From JBKECF01 sp047974375 (lineage in GTDB: Bacteria > Bacillota > Clostridia > Lachnospirales > CAMZNU01): a DNA stretch of 64,000 nt. Location of the stretch: contig JBKECF010000078.1 in the NCBI GenBank assembly GCA_047974375.1, forward strand, positions 24,838 to 88,837. The letters run 5' to 3'. Shown in pieces: positions 42,497 to 51,347 of the stretch. The position numbers were made by a program, and so were the translations under genes. A model generated the notes under the pieces. That model was not told the origin of the DNA. It made no database searches and was given only the letters and a program-made list of their open reading frames with translations. The stretch's first letter is position 1. Each line of letters begins with the position of its first letter.

Positions 42497-44086
42497 ATGA
42501 AAAGAAATGTCAATTTGAAAAAAAGTTTTATGCTTGGGGCAAGCCTATTTGTTCTTTCTTTTGCGGTTGCATGTAGTAATGGAGATAGTCAACAAGAAAC
42601 AAATGTAGATAGTAATGCTAGTTTAGAAGCAGAAAATGTTACAGATGGCGAGACTGATGAAATAACAGAAATATCACTAGCTATATGGAATGCTGATCAA
42701 GCATTATCAGGCGATGAAGTATTGGATACAATAGAAAGTAAACTTAATATTAATATTACTCCTGTAAACGTAACATGGGATGACTATTCGCAAAAATTGC
42801 AACTATGGGCATCTTCTGGTAGTCTGCCTGATGTATTTGCCGGAGCATTAAGGGATTCATTTACATACCCACAATGGATAGATCAAGGTGTAGTAAAAGA
42901 AATACCTGAAAATTTAGATGTTTATCCAACTTTGAATGAATATTTATCTGGTCAAGCAGCTCAAGAGTCCAAATTAAATGGTAAGCTTTATTGCATTCCT
43001 CGTCAAACATATCCATCACAAGAATGGTCAGTTATTGATAGAGTGGTTGTATATCGTTGGGATTTAGCTCAACAGGCTGGAATTACTGAAGAACCAAAAA
43101 ACTGGTCTGAATTTAATACTATGATGGAAGCAATAATAAATGAAGATTCTTTGGGAACTTCTATTACTGGCATGACATCAGGAGGCAGGGATTTACCATA
43201 TGGAGCTATTATGCCGTATGGAATGGCTATAAATGCTAACAAATGGGTTATGGATGATGATGGATTATATAAACCGGCATATTTTGTGGAAGATGTGGTT
43301 GCAGGATTTCAATTGGCTAGAGATATGTATACTTCGGGTATAATAGAAAACGATATTGCCCTTGTTACGGGAACATCTGGCATCGAAAAATTTTTACAAG
43401 GTAAAAGTGCGGCTATAACACTAGCAGCAGGCTTTGGCGGAACATATGAAAGTCTTGGCAGATACTGGGAAGATATTTATGGAAGAAACTATCTGGATGA
43501 TGTTAGAGCACTGGATTTAATGCCAGATGTAAATGGTAACCCAGCATATGCAACAACTAGTATAGCGTGGAGTGAATCATATATCAGTTCTGCTGTGGAC
43601 GATAATAAATTAAATAAAATATTGGAATTATATGATTATTTACTTACAGATGACGGCTCATTTTTATCAAATTATGGACCTGAAGGAGAGCTTTACGAAA
43701 TGGTAGATGGTAAAGCTGTTTTGACAGATCCTAGTATAATTATTAAAGATGTGTACCCTTCCACAGAAGCTTTAGGTGTACTTGCAAGATGGAACCCTAG
43801 TACATATGATGACAGATTTGTGTTACCAACACCTACTGAGTATATAGAGATTGATCTTAACCGTGTTGAGCAGGGGAAAAATGTAGTACTCCCTGAATAC
43901 AATCAACGTTGTACAGAATTAGTCAGCGAACTAGGCATTGAATTTACAATATCATATTTTGACGATTTCTTTACTATAATGACCGGAACGGAACCTGTAG
44001 AAGATATGTGGAATGATATGTTGGACAAATACGAAGATGATGGTTTAAGTGATGTTATTAAGCAAGTTAACGATGCCTTATATTAA
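42497..44086 (+). CDS. ABC sugar-binding lipoprotein (LplA type)
   Basis: 529 residues. Signal peptide with KKSFMLGASLFVLSFAVAC and a lipobox Cys, then an acidic linker. The mature domain is LplA-like (WNADQALSGDEVLDTIESKL; DVFAGALRDSFTYPQWIDQG; LNGKLYCIPRQTYPSQEWSV) and, unlike the paralogue at 8649, has an intact C-terminus (GTEPVEDMWNDMLDKYEDDG). With the two following permeases it imports an oligosaccharide, probably arabinan or galactan fragments. AAAGGAGGATTATT precedes ATG. Confidence 0.92.
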   Translation: MKRNVNLKKSFMLGASLFVLSFAVACSNGDSQQETNVDSNASLEAENVTDGETDEITEISLAIWNADQALSGDEVLDTIESKLNINITPVNVTWDDYSQKLQLWASSGSLPDVFAGALRDSFTYPQWIDQGVVKEIPENLDVYPTLNEYLSGQAAQESKLNGKLYCIPRQTYPSQEWSVIDRVVVYRWDLAQQAGITEEPKNWSEFNTMMEAIINEDSLGTSITGMTSGGRDLPYGAIMPYGMAINANKWVMDDDGLYKPAYFVEDVVAGFQLARDMYTSGIIENDIALVTGTSGIEKFLQGKSAAITLAAGFGGTYESLGRYWEDIYGRNYLDDVRALDLMPDVNGNPAYATTSIAWSESYISSAVDDNKLNKILELYDYLLTDDGSFLSNYGPEGELYEMVDGKAVLTDPSIIIKDVYPSTEALGVLARWNPSTYDDRFVLPTPTEYIEIDLNRVEQGKNVVLPEYNQRCTELVSELGIEFTISYFDDFFTIMTGTEPVEDMWNDMLDKYEDDGLSDVIKQVNDALY

Positions 44087-44111
44087 GAAATATATATGGA
44101 GGTTGTATTGA

Positions 44112-45053
44112 TTGAATAAAAATAAAATAAACACCTTAAATTTAAATCAAGTAAAGAAAAAAATTAAAAATGATCGAGTTTTATATCTGTTAGTACTTCC
44201 TGTTATATTATGGTATGTAGTATTTTGCTACATACCAATGGCTGGAGGTATATCTTTGTCATTTAGAAATTATAGGATTGATATGGGAATGTGGGAAAGT
44301 CCATTTATTGGGTTAGACAATTTTACAAAAATGTTATCAGATGACGAATTTGTAAGAGCGGTAAAAAATACAATAATTATAAATATAGGTAGAATTGCAT
44401 TTCAAATGCCATGTGCGATTTTTGTAGCTGTATTTTTAAATGAATTAAGCGGAAAAATGAAACGCAGTTTTCAGACTATAATAACCTTTCCCCATTTTAT
44501 ATCATGGATTGTATTGGCTGGTATATTAATAAATTTGTTTGGTTCTAACGGAATAATTAATCAAATACTGATATTTATGGGACTAGAAACTATTTCTCCA
44601 ATTACGATTGCTAGTAGTTTTCGACCGTTTCTTTGGATTTCAAATATTTGGAAAGAGGTAGGTTGGGATTCTATTATATATCTTGCTGCAATAACATCTA
44701 TTGATCCAGGTTTATACGAAGCTGCTGAAGTAGATGGTGCTAATAGGATACAAAAAATCATATATATAACATTGCCAGGAATTAGAAGTACAGTAGCTAT
44801 TATGTTAATACTAGCAGTTGGACAGGTAATGATAAATGGTTCATTTGATCAAATATTTAATTTATATTCTGCTCCCGTTTATCCTGTTGCAGATACTATT
44901 GATACATTTATATTTAGAGAATCATTTATGGAAGGAACACTAAATTATGGATATTCTTCAGCAATAGGTATGTTCAAGTCAATTATAGGCATAATCATGA
45001 TTACTGCTTGTAACAAAATAGTTACAAAATCAGGGGAAAATGGTTTGTATTAG
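44112..45053 (+). CDS. ABC sugar importer permease (LplB type)
   Basis: 313 residues. Lpl-type first helix LLVLPVILWYVVFCYIPMAG, EAA loop DPGLYEAAEVDGANRIQKII, end TKSGENGLY. The start is TTG at 44112 with GGAGG at 44098-44102 (9-nt spacing). It pairs with the permease at 45068-45946. Confidence 0.9.
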   Translation: MNKNKINTLNLNQVKKKIKNDRVLYLLVLPVILWYVVFCYIPMAGGISLSFRNYRIDMGMWESPFIGLDNFTKMLSDDEFVRAVKNTIIINIGRIAFQMPCAIFVAVFLNELSGKMKRSFQTIITFPHFISWIVLAGILINLFGSNGIINQILIFMGLETISPITIASSFRPFLWISNIWKEVGWDSIIYLAAITSIDPGLYEAAEVDGANRIQKIIYITLPGIRSTVAIMLILAVGQVMINGSFDQIFNLYSAPVYPVADTIDTFIFRESFMEGTLNYGYSSAIGMFKSIIGIIMITACNKIVTKSGENGLY

Positions 45054-45067
45054 AGAGGAGTTTATAG

Positions 45068-45946
45068 TTGAAAACAAATAATAAAAAATCGTTGATGGAT
45101 TATGTAATTATTATATTCTTTTCAGTATTAGTTTTATTAACTTTATACCCGTTTTATAATGTACTAATTATTTCCTTATCTAATACTGTATCTACGGCTA
45201 CGTATACACCCTATATTTTGCCATATACCATTGATTTTACAGGATATTCAACAATATTAAATGACGAAAAATTTATAAATGCTCTAAAAATATCAATTTT
45301 TGTAACTATAGTAGGTACATCTATTAATATGTTTTTATCTGTGACTGGGTCATATGTGTTGTCAAAAAAAGATTTAATAGGAAGAAAATTTATGCTGAGT
45401 TTAATATTGTTTACAATGCTTTTTAATGGGGGATTAATACCGACATATTTAAATATCAAAAATTTAGGTTTGATAGACAGTGTGTGGTCAATGATACTTC
45501 CTACAGCATTAAACACTTATTATCTAATTATTATGAAAAATTATTTTATTGGACTACCCGAAAGTTTAATTGAAGCCGCAAAATTGGATGGAGCTAGTGA
45601 ATGGGTGATTTTACGAAAAATTATTTTACCCATTTCTAAACCATTTATGGCTACATTTGTATTATTCTATTCTGTGGAACGTTGGAATGAGTGGTACAAT
45701 GCACTTCTGTATATTAGTCAAAGTACATTAGTTCCACTTCAAATATATTTGAGAGAAATATTAATTAGTTTAAACACCCAATTAACGGCACAAGCTCAGC
45801 AAATGATTGGTACCACACAAATGGTATCATCTACATCTGTACAAATGGCTGCAATAATTGTTACGGCACTGCCTATTATATGTATTTATCCATTACTTCA
45901 GCGTCATTTTGTAAGTGGAGTAATGGTTGGTGGGTTAAAAGAATAA
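45068..45946 (+). CDS. ABC sugar importer permease (LplC/YtcP type)
   Basis: 292 residues. EAA loop LPESLIEAAKLDGASEWVIL, family ending HFVSGVMVGGLKE. The start is TTG at 45068 after GAGAGGAGTTTATAG. Together with TTG starts in neighbouring genes this suggests deliberately moderated translation. It completes the importer of the arabinogalactan-type operon. Confidence 0.9.
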   Translation: MKTNNKKSLMDYVIIIFFSVLVLLTLYPFYNVLIISLSNTVSTATYTPYILPYTIDFTGYSTILNDEKFINALKISIFVTIVGTSINMFLSVTGSYVLSKKDLIGRKFMLSLILFTMLFNGGLIPTYLNIKNLGLIDSVWSMILPTALNTYYLIIMKNYFIGLPESLIEAAKLDGASEWVILRKIILPISKPFMATFVLFYSVERWNEWYNALLYISQSTLVPLQIYLREILISLNTQLTAQAQQMIGTTQMVSSTSVQMAAIIVTALPIICIYPLLQRHFVSGVMVGGLKE

Positions 45947-45970
45947 TGATAATTGTATGAAAGGGTTATT

Positions 45971-48319
45971 ATGGAAAATATTGATATTACTATTTATAAG
46001 GAAAAGAAAATTAAAAAGCAAGAAGATTTATTTGGAATATTTTTCGAAGATTTAAATCATGCAGCCGATGGAGGTCTATATGGCGAAATGGTACAAAATC
46101 GTTCTTTTGAATTTGATGTATTAGATAACAAAGACTATAACAATATGACTGCATGGGAACAAGTATCGCGAGGAATGAGTATAGCACAAACATATGTTGA
46201 CGTTAAAAATCCGCTTAATCAGAATAATTTGCATTACCTGAGACTTGAAGTTACTACAGCTGGAATTGGTGGAGGAGTTAGAAATAATGGTTATGGTTCA
46301 GGAATGTATATTAAAGAAAATGAAATTTATACTTTTTCCTGTTTTTACAGACGAACTTCTAATAGCTCAACGCCAATATATATTAGACTTGAAAGTGCAG
46401 ATGGTGATAAAGTATATAGTGAGGTTTTTTGGGAACCAACTGCCAAAGATTGGGATAATATTGAACTTGAGCTTAAATCTTGTGGTACAGATACAAGTGC
46501 TAGACTTATTTTATTGGCAAAAGAGCCAATTAGGATCGATCTTGATATGATTTCTCTATTTCCTGAGTCTACATTTTTAAAACGGAAAAATGGTATGAGG
46601 GCAGATATTGCAGAAATGATTAAAGATATGAAACCGTCTTTTATGAGGTTTCCTGGAGGTTGCCTTGCTCACATAGGTTCCCTAGATTCTAATGATAGAA
46701 ATAGTATTTATCGTTGGAAAAACACAATAGGCAAGTTAGAAGAAAGACCTAGCAGAAGAAATAACTGGAATTACAATCAAAGTTTTGGATTAGGGTACTT
46801 TGAATATTTTCAATTTTGTGAGGATATAAATGCAGAGCCAATACCGGTAATTGCTGCTGGATATGATCCTCATTTTTTACGTGCCGTTCCACTTTCTGAA
46901 ATTGAAGAATGGATATATGAAGCTTTAGATATTATAGAATTTGCTAACGGGGATAAAACTACTAAATGGGGCAAAGTTAGAGTGGATATGGGACATAGTG
47001 AAAGCTTCAATTTAAAATATATTGCTATAGGAAATGAAGAAGTTGGTGATGAATTTTTTGAACGCTTTGAAATTATTTCTCAAGCTGTTAGAGAAAAGTA
47101 TCCTTATATAAAAATAATTGGGTCAGCAGGACCAGCAACAGCTGGCAGCGAATTTGATAAAGGTTGGAAACAAGCAAGAGATTTGAATATAGATTTTGTA
47201 GATGAACATTTTTATCAATGCCCAGAATGGTTTATTGCAAATGCTGATAGATATAAAAATTATTCTGATGAAGGTTCAAAAGCCTTTCTGGGTGAATATG
47301 CATCACATGGGCATAAATGGTTTAATGCATTATCAGAAGCTGCATTCATGATAGGAATGGAAAGATCCCCAGGATTAGGGTTAGCTTGCTATGCGCCATT
47401 ATTATGTCATGTTGATTATATAAATTGGACTACGAATTTAATTTATTTTAATAATCACCAAGTATTTGGAACAGCTTGTTATTACATGCAAAAACTATTT
47501 ATGAATCATCAAGGTACAGATTTATTGTCCACTAGCGATAATATGGTACATAGAAGTATTGATACCCCATCATTTCCAGGGAAAGTTGCAGTTAAGACGA
47601 CTAATGCAAATGTGGATATTATCAATTTCAAAGTTGTAGATAATGAGAATAATATTCTGTATTCTGAAGATGAATTAATACTATCGCCTGAAAATAATTA
47701 TAAAAAATGTTGTGATATTAACACATCAAAATATTCAATTGAGTTTAACTTTAAGTTACTAGATGGTAGATTAATCGAAAATTTAGATGGATTAAATTCA
47801 TTTAATCTGGAGTTTGGTATTAAAGATGATAAAAACAAACTCATATGGGTATTTAACGGATGGCAAAGATTAATCGGATTAAACGAAATGTGCAATGGAT
47901 GTAGTTACGATATGGGAATGTATAAATTCGAACCCAAATTAGGAAATGTATACAATGCAAAAGTTGTATTAGATGATGATGTAATAGAGTTTTATATTGA
48001 TAATGTAAAATATTGCAAACACAAAATTAAGCTACCAATACCTGATACAATATATTATTCAGCAACTAGTGATGATAATGATGTAATAGTAAAATTAGCT
48101 AATTTAGAAAAAGAAGCAAAGGAAATTTCAATTAACTTAGATGAATACGATGTTAAAACTGCAACTGCATATTGCATTGAAGATGTAGATCTTGATTCTG
48201 AAAATAGCTTTGATGAACCCAGAAAAATATATCCAGAAGAAAAAGATATTATTGTGAAAGATGGTAAAGCAGAATATACATTAAAAGGCAATTCATTCAG
48301 TGTTATACGTTTGAAATAA
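45971..48319 (+). CDS. GH51 alpha-L-arabinofuranosidase with inserted lectin-like domain
   Basis: 782 residues. A GH51 enzyme starting with a CBM4-like beta-sandwich (about 70-200), then the barrel: RFPGGCLAHIGSLD (about 226-239), acid/base Glu in IAIGNEEVGDEFF (about 356) and nucleophile Glu in FLGEYASHG (about 442). In the C-terminal region a LamG/concanavalin-like segment (about 580-710, SIEFNFKLLDGRLIENLDGL through VVLDDDVIEFYIDNVKY) interrupts the usual beta-sandwich. It releases arabinofuranose from arabinan or arabinogalactan side chains. No signal peptide. The start 45971 was chosen by GAAAGGGTTATT; an in-frame ATG six codons upstream lacks one. Confidence 0.9.
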   Translation: MENIDITIYKEKKIKKQEDLFGIFFEDLNHAADGGLYGEMVQNRSFEFDVLDNKDYNNMTAWEQVSRGMSIAQTYVDVKNPLNQNNLHYLRLEVTTAGIGGGVRNNGYGSGMYIKENEIYTFSCFYRRTSNSSTPIYIRLESADGDKVYSEVFWEPTAKDWDNIELELKSCGTDTSARLILLAKEPIRIDLDMISLFPESTFLKRKNGMRADIAEMIKDMKPSFMRFPGGCLAHIGSLDSNDRNSIYRWKNTIGKLEERPSRRNNWNYNQSFGLGYFEYFQFCEDINAEPIPVIAAGYDPHFLRAVPLSEIEEWIYEALDIIEFANGDKTTKWGKVRVDMGHSESFNLKYIAIGNEEVGDEFFERFEIISQAVREKYPYIKIIGSAGPATAGSEFDKGWKQARDLNIDFVDEHFYQCPEWFIANADRYKNYSDEGSKAFLGEYASHGHKWFNALSEAAFMIGMERSPGLGLACYAPLLCHVDYINWTTNLIYFNNHQVFGTACYYMQKLFMNHQGTDLLSTSDNMVHRSIDTPSFPGKVAVKTTNANVDIINFKVVDNENNILYSEDELILSPENNYKKCCDINTSKYSIEFNFKLLDGRLIENLDGLNSFNLEFGIKDDKNKLIWVFNGWQRLIGLNEMCNGCSYDMGMYKFEPKLGNVYNAKVVLDDDVIEFYIDNVKYCKHKIKLPIPDTIYYSATSDDNDVIVKLANLEKEAKEISINLDEYDVKTATAYCIEDVDLDSENSFDEPRKIYPEEKDIIVKDGKAEYTLKGNSFSVIRLK

Positions 48320-48330
48320 GGAGATTTGTA

Positions 48331-49275
48331 ATGAACGAAGCATATTTATTTGTACATTTTAGAGAAAAAACTACACCTGATGGAGAACAAATATATTTTG
48401 GTGTAAGTCGTGATGGATTTAATTGGGAAGAAATTAATGGTGGAAAACCTATTTTGTGGTGTTTTCAAGGAGAAAAAGGTGGTAGAGACTTTACTATAAT
48501 AAAAAATAAGCATGATAATAAATATTATATATGGGGAACAGATTTATCATTAGCATATAACTTTAAAGATAAGTATGAAAATAAGTGGTCAGAGATAACT
48601 AAAAATGGTAGCAAATATCTGTCTATGTGGAAGTCAGATGACTTAGTTAATTGGTCAGAACAAAGGATTGTTAAACTTGGTACTGATGAATTAGGCTGTC
48701 TATGGGCACCAGATATTATATATGATAGCAAGAGTGATGATTATATAATTCATTGGTCGTCATCGCGTAAAAGCAGAGATTACAGGGGCAAATGTATATA
48801 CTATTCTAGAACAAAAGATTTCAATACATTTACTGATCCAGAACTTTTATATGAAAAAGAAAATGATGGCAATGTAATAGATTCAGCTATTTATGAAGAA
48901 AATGGATATTTTTACATGTTTTTAAAAAGTGAAGGTAATCCAGAGAAGATTATTTTAGTACGCTCTAAAGACATTACAGGTGATTATACTAAAGTGGAAG
49001 CCTTTGATAAATCAATGGAGCCTCTTAGCAAAGGGCAGTATGAGGCTCCAACGGCTGTTAAATTAATTGATGGAAGATGGTGTTTATTTCTTGATTATTA
49101 CGGTGAACCAAGACTTAAGCAAGGCTATGTACCTTTTATAGCAGATAGTTTAGCCAGTGGTTCCTTTGTTCGTTCTGATGAAAGCTTTGAGTTTCCCTAT
49201 GGATTTAAGCATGGAACAATTATTAAAATAACAGTTGATGAGTATAATAGGCTAAAAGATAACACTTGGGAATAA
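48331..49275 (+). CDS. GH43-type five-bladed propeller glycosidase
   Basis: 314 residues with the GH43 acid triad: GRDFTII (Asp about 53), LWAPDIIYD (Asp about 128) and KGQYEAPTAVKL (Glu). The scaffold strands fit GH43 enzymes acting on arabinose or galactose side chains (WGTDLSLAYN; MWKSDDLVNWSE; YYSRTKDFNTFTDPELLYEK). Exact linkage is not readable. No signal peptide. AAGGAGATTTGTA precedes ATG. It lies between the GH51 and GH42 genes, which supports a role in cytoplasmic arabinogalacto-oligosaccharide breakdown. Confidence 0.85.
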   Translation: MNEAYLFVHFREKTTPDGEQIYFGVSRDGFNWEEINGGKPILWCFQGEKGGRDFTIIKNKHDNKYYIWGTDLSLAYNFKDKYENKWSEITKNGSKYLSMWKSDDLVNWSEQRIVKLGTDELGCLWAPDIIYDSKSDDYIIHWSSSRKSRDYRGKCIYYSRTKDFNTFTDPELLYEKENDGNVIDSAIYEENGYFYMFLKSEGNPEKIILVRSKDITGDYTKVEAFDKSMEPLSKGQYEAPTAVKLIDGRWCLFLDYYGEPRLKQGYVPFIADSLASGSFVRSDESFEFPYGFKHGTIIKITVDEYNRLKDNTWE

Positions 49276-49311
49276 TTATTTCTTGAGTAAATAGTGAAAT
49301 GAGGCAAATTG

Positions 49312-51327
49312 ATGGTCAATACTGAAAAAATAAATAAAGTTTTATATGGCGGGGATTATAACCCAGAACAATGGGAACGTGACGTATGGTATGAAGACAT
49401 GAGATTGCTTAAAGAAGCTAATATTGACATAGTTACATTGAATGTTTTTAATTGGGCGTATTTACAAAAGGATGATGATGAATACGATTTTAATGAATTA
49501 GATGAAATCATAAATTTGGCTACAAAACATGAATTTAAAATATGTCTAGCAACATCAACAGGTGCGCATCCTGCTTGGATGGCAAAAAAATATCCAGAGA
49601 TTACACGCACAGGGATTGATGGTAAAAAAAGAAAATTTGGCGATAGACATAATTCTTGCCCCAGCAGTAAAATTTATAGAAAATATTCTGCACAGTTAGC
49701 CTTAAAGTTAGCAGAAAGATATGGAGAATATCCAAATCTAGTAGGTTGGCATATATCTAATGAGTATGGAGGAATATGTTATTGCGAAAATTGCGAAAAA
49801 AAATTCCGTGAATGGTTAAAAGACAAATATAATTCCATTGATAATGTTAATTATGCATGGAATACAAGATTTTGGGGTCATACTTTCTATGATTTCGATG
49901 AAATTGTAGTTCCTAATTTGCTTTCAGAGCATACAAATAAAGATGCAACTACATTTCAAGGAATAAGTTTAGACTACAACAGATTTAACAACGAAAATAT
50001 ATTAGAGTGCTTTAAAATCGAACGAGATTCTATTAGAAAATTTGATAAACAAAATAAAATAACTACGAATCTTATGGGGAAACATAAAGCATTAGATTAT
50101 AAGAAATGGACAGACGAAATGGATTTTATATCATGGGATAATTATCCATTATTTGATGCTGAATATTTTGACATTGCATTTAATCATGACTATTTTCGCT
50201 CCCTAAAAAAAGATACACCTTTTATATTGATGGAGCAAACACCTTCAAGTTTAAATTATCAGCCTACCAATCCATTAAAAAGACCAGGAGTAATGCGTTT
50301 ACAATCATATCAAGCTATGGCTCATGGCGCTGATGGAATAATGTTTTTTCAAATGCGTAGAAGCCGTGGTGCTTGCGAAAAGTTTCATGGAGCAGTAATA
50401 GATCATGTAGGAACTGAAAACACAAGGGTGTTTAAAGAAATAAGTGAGTTAGGAAAAGAATTAGAAAAAATAGGAGATCTAACTCTTGGAGCGGTGACAA
50501 ATGCAAAAGTTGCTTTGATTGTTGATTGGGAAAGTTGGTGGGCATTAGATTTTTCTAGTGGACCGACCTATAGAATTGATTACATTGAAGAATGCGTAAA
50601 ATATTATTCGTTTTTTAGTAAAAGTAATATTTCCATTGATATAATAAATTCAGATGATGACTTCACTAATTACGAAATGATTATTGCTCCTAATCTATAT
50701 ATGATGAAAAATTTCTTTGAAATTAAAATAAATGAATTCGTTAAAAATGGAGGGGTTTTTTTAACAACTTTTTTAAGTGGTATTGTAGATGAAAATGATT
50801 TAGTTCATTTAGGTGGATATCCATCACCTATAAGAGAGATATCTGGTATTTGGATTGAAGAAATGGATGATTTACCCCATAATACTAAAAATTCATTCAT
50901 ATTTGATAATATTAGATATCCTGCACAAATATGTTGCGATATTATTCATCTAGAAGGAGCCAAGTCACTTGGAAATTATGAGGATGATTTCTATCAAGGC
51001 CATCCCGCAATAACTGTAAATCAATTTGGTAAAGGAAAAGTGTATTATGTTGCCACATCTTCTAATTATAACTTTAAAAAGAAATTACTTATTAAAATAA
51101 TAGGTGATATGACTATTAGACCTGTAATTGACACTCCAGAATATGTAGAAGCAACTTATAGAGAAAATAACAAAGGTAAATTTATATTTTTATTAAATCA
51201 TAATTGTGAAGATGTTAAATTTATATCTAGTTTTAATGGTGAAAATTTATTAAATAATGAAATTATACATATAAACGAAGTTATACATATGCATAAGTAC
51301 GATGTATGTATTTATAAATTAATATAA
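49312..51327 (+). CDS. GH42 beta-galactosidase with zinc-type cysteine cluster
   Basis: 671 residues. GH42 motifs are GGDYNPEQWERDVWYEDMRL at the start, acid/base Glu in WHISNEYGG (about 151), and nucleophile Glu in FILMEQTPSS. Four cysteines (about 116, 156, 158 and 161) reproduce the structural zinc cluster of thermophilic GH42 enzymes. A trimerisation domain and a small C-terminal beta-domain follow. It removes beta-galactose from imported galacto-oligosaccharides. The start at ATG 49312 has GAGG 7 nt upstream; a TTG one codon earlier is possible. Confidence 0.92.
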   Translation: MVNTEKINKVLYGGDYNPEQWERDVWYEDMRLLKEANIDIVTLNVFNWAYLQKDDDEYDFNELDEIINLATKHEFKICLATSTGAHPAWMAKKYPEITRTGIDGKKRKFGDRHNSCPSSKIYRKYSAQLALKLAERYGEYPNLVGWHISNEYGGICYCENCEKKFREWLKDKYNSIDNVNYAWNTRFWGHTFYDFDEIVVPNLLSEHTNKDATTFQGISLDYNRFNNENILECFKIERDSIRKFDKQNKITTNLMGKHKALDYKKWTDEMDFISWDNYPLFDAEYFDIAFNHDYFRSLKKDTPFILMEQTPSSLNYQPTNPLKRPGVMRLQSYQAMAHGADGIMFFQMRRSRGACEKFHGAVIDHVGTENTRVFKEISELGKELEKIGDLTLGAVTNAKVALIVDWESWWALDFSSGPTYRIDYIEECVKYYSFFSKSNISIDIINSDDDFTNYEMIIAPNLYMMKNFFEIKINEFVKNGGVFLTTFLSGIVDENDLVHLGGYPSPIREISGIWIEEMDDLPHNTKNSFIFDNIRYPAQICCDIIHLEGAKSLGNYEDDFYQGHPAITVNQFGKGKVYYVATSSNYNFKKKLLIKIIGDMTIRPVIDTPEYVEATYRENNKGKFIFLLNHNCEDVKFISSFNGENLLNNEIIHINEVIHMHKYDVCIYKLI

Positions 51328-51347
51328 AAATTATATACGGAGGAATT

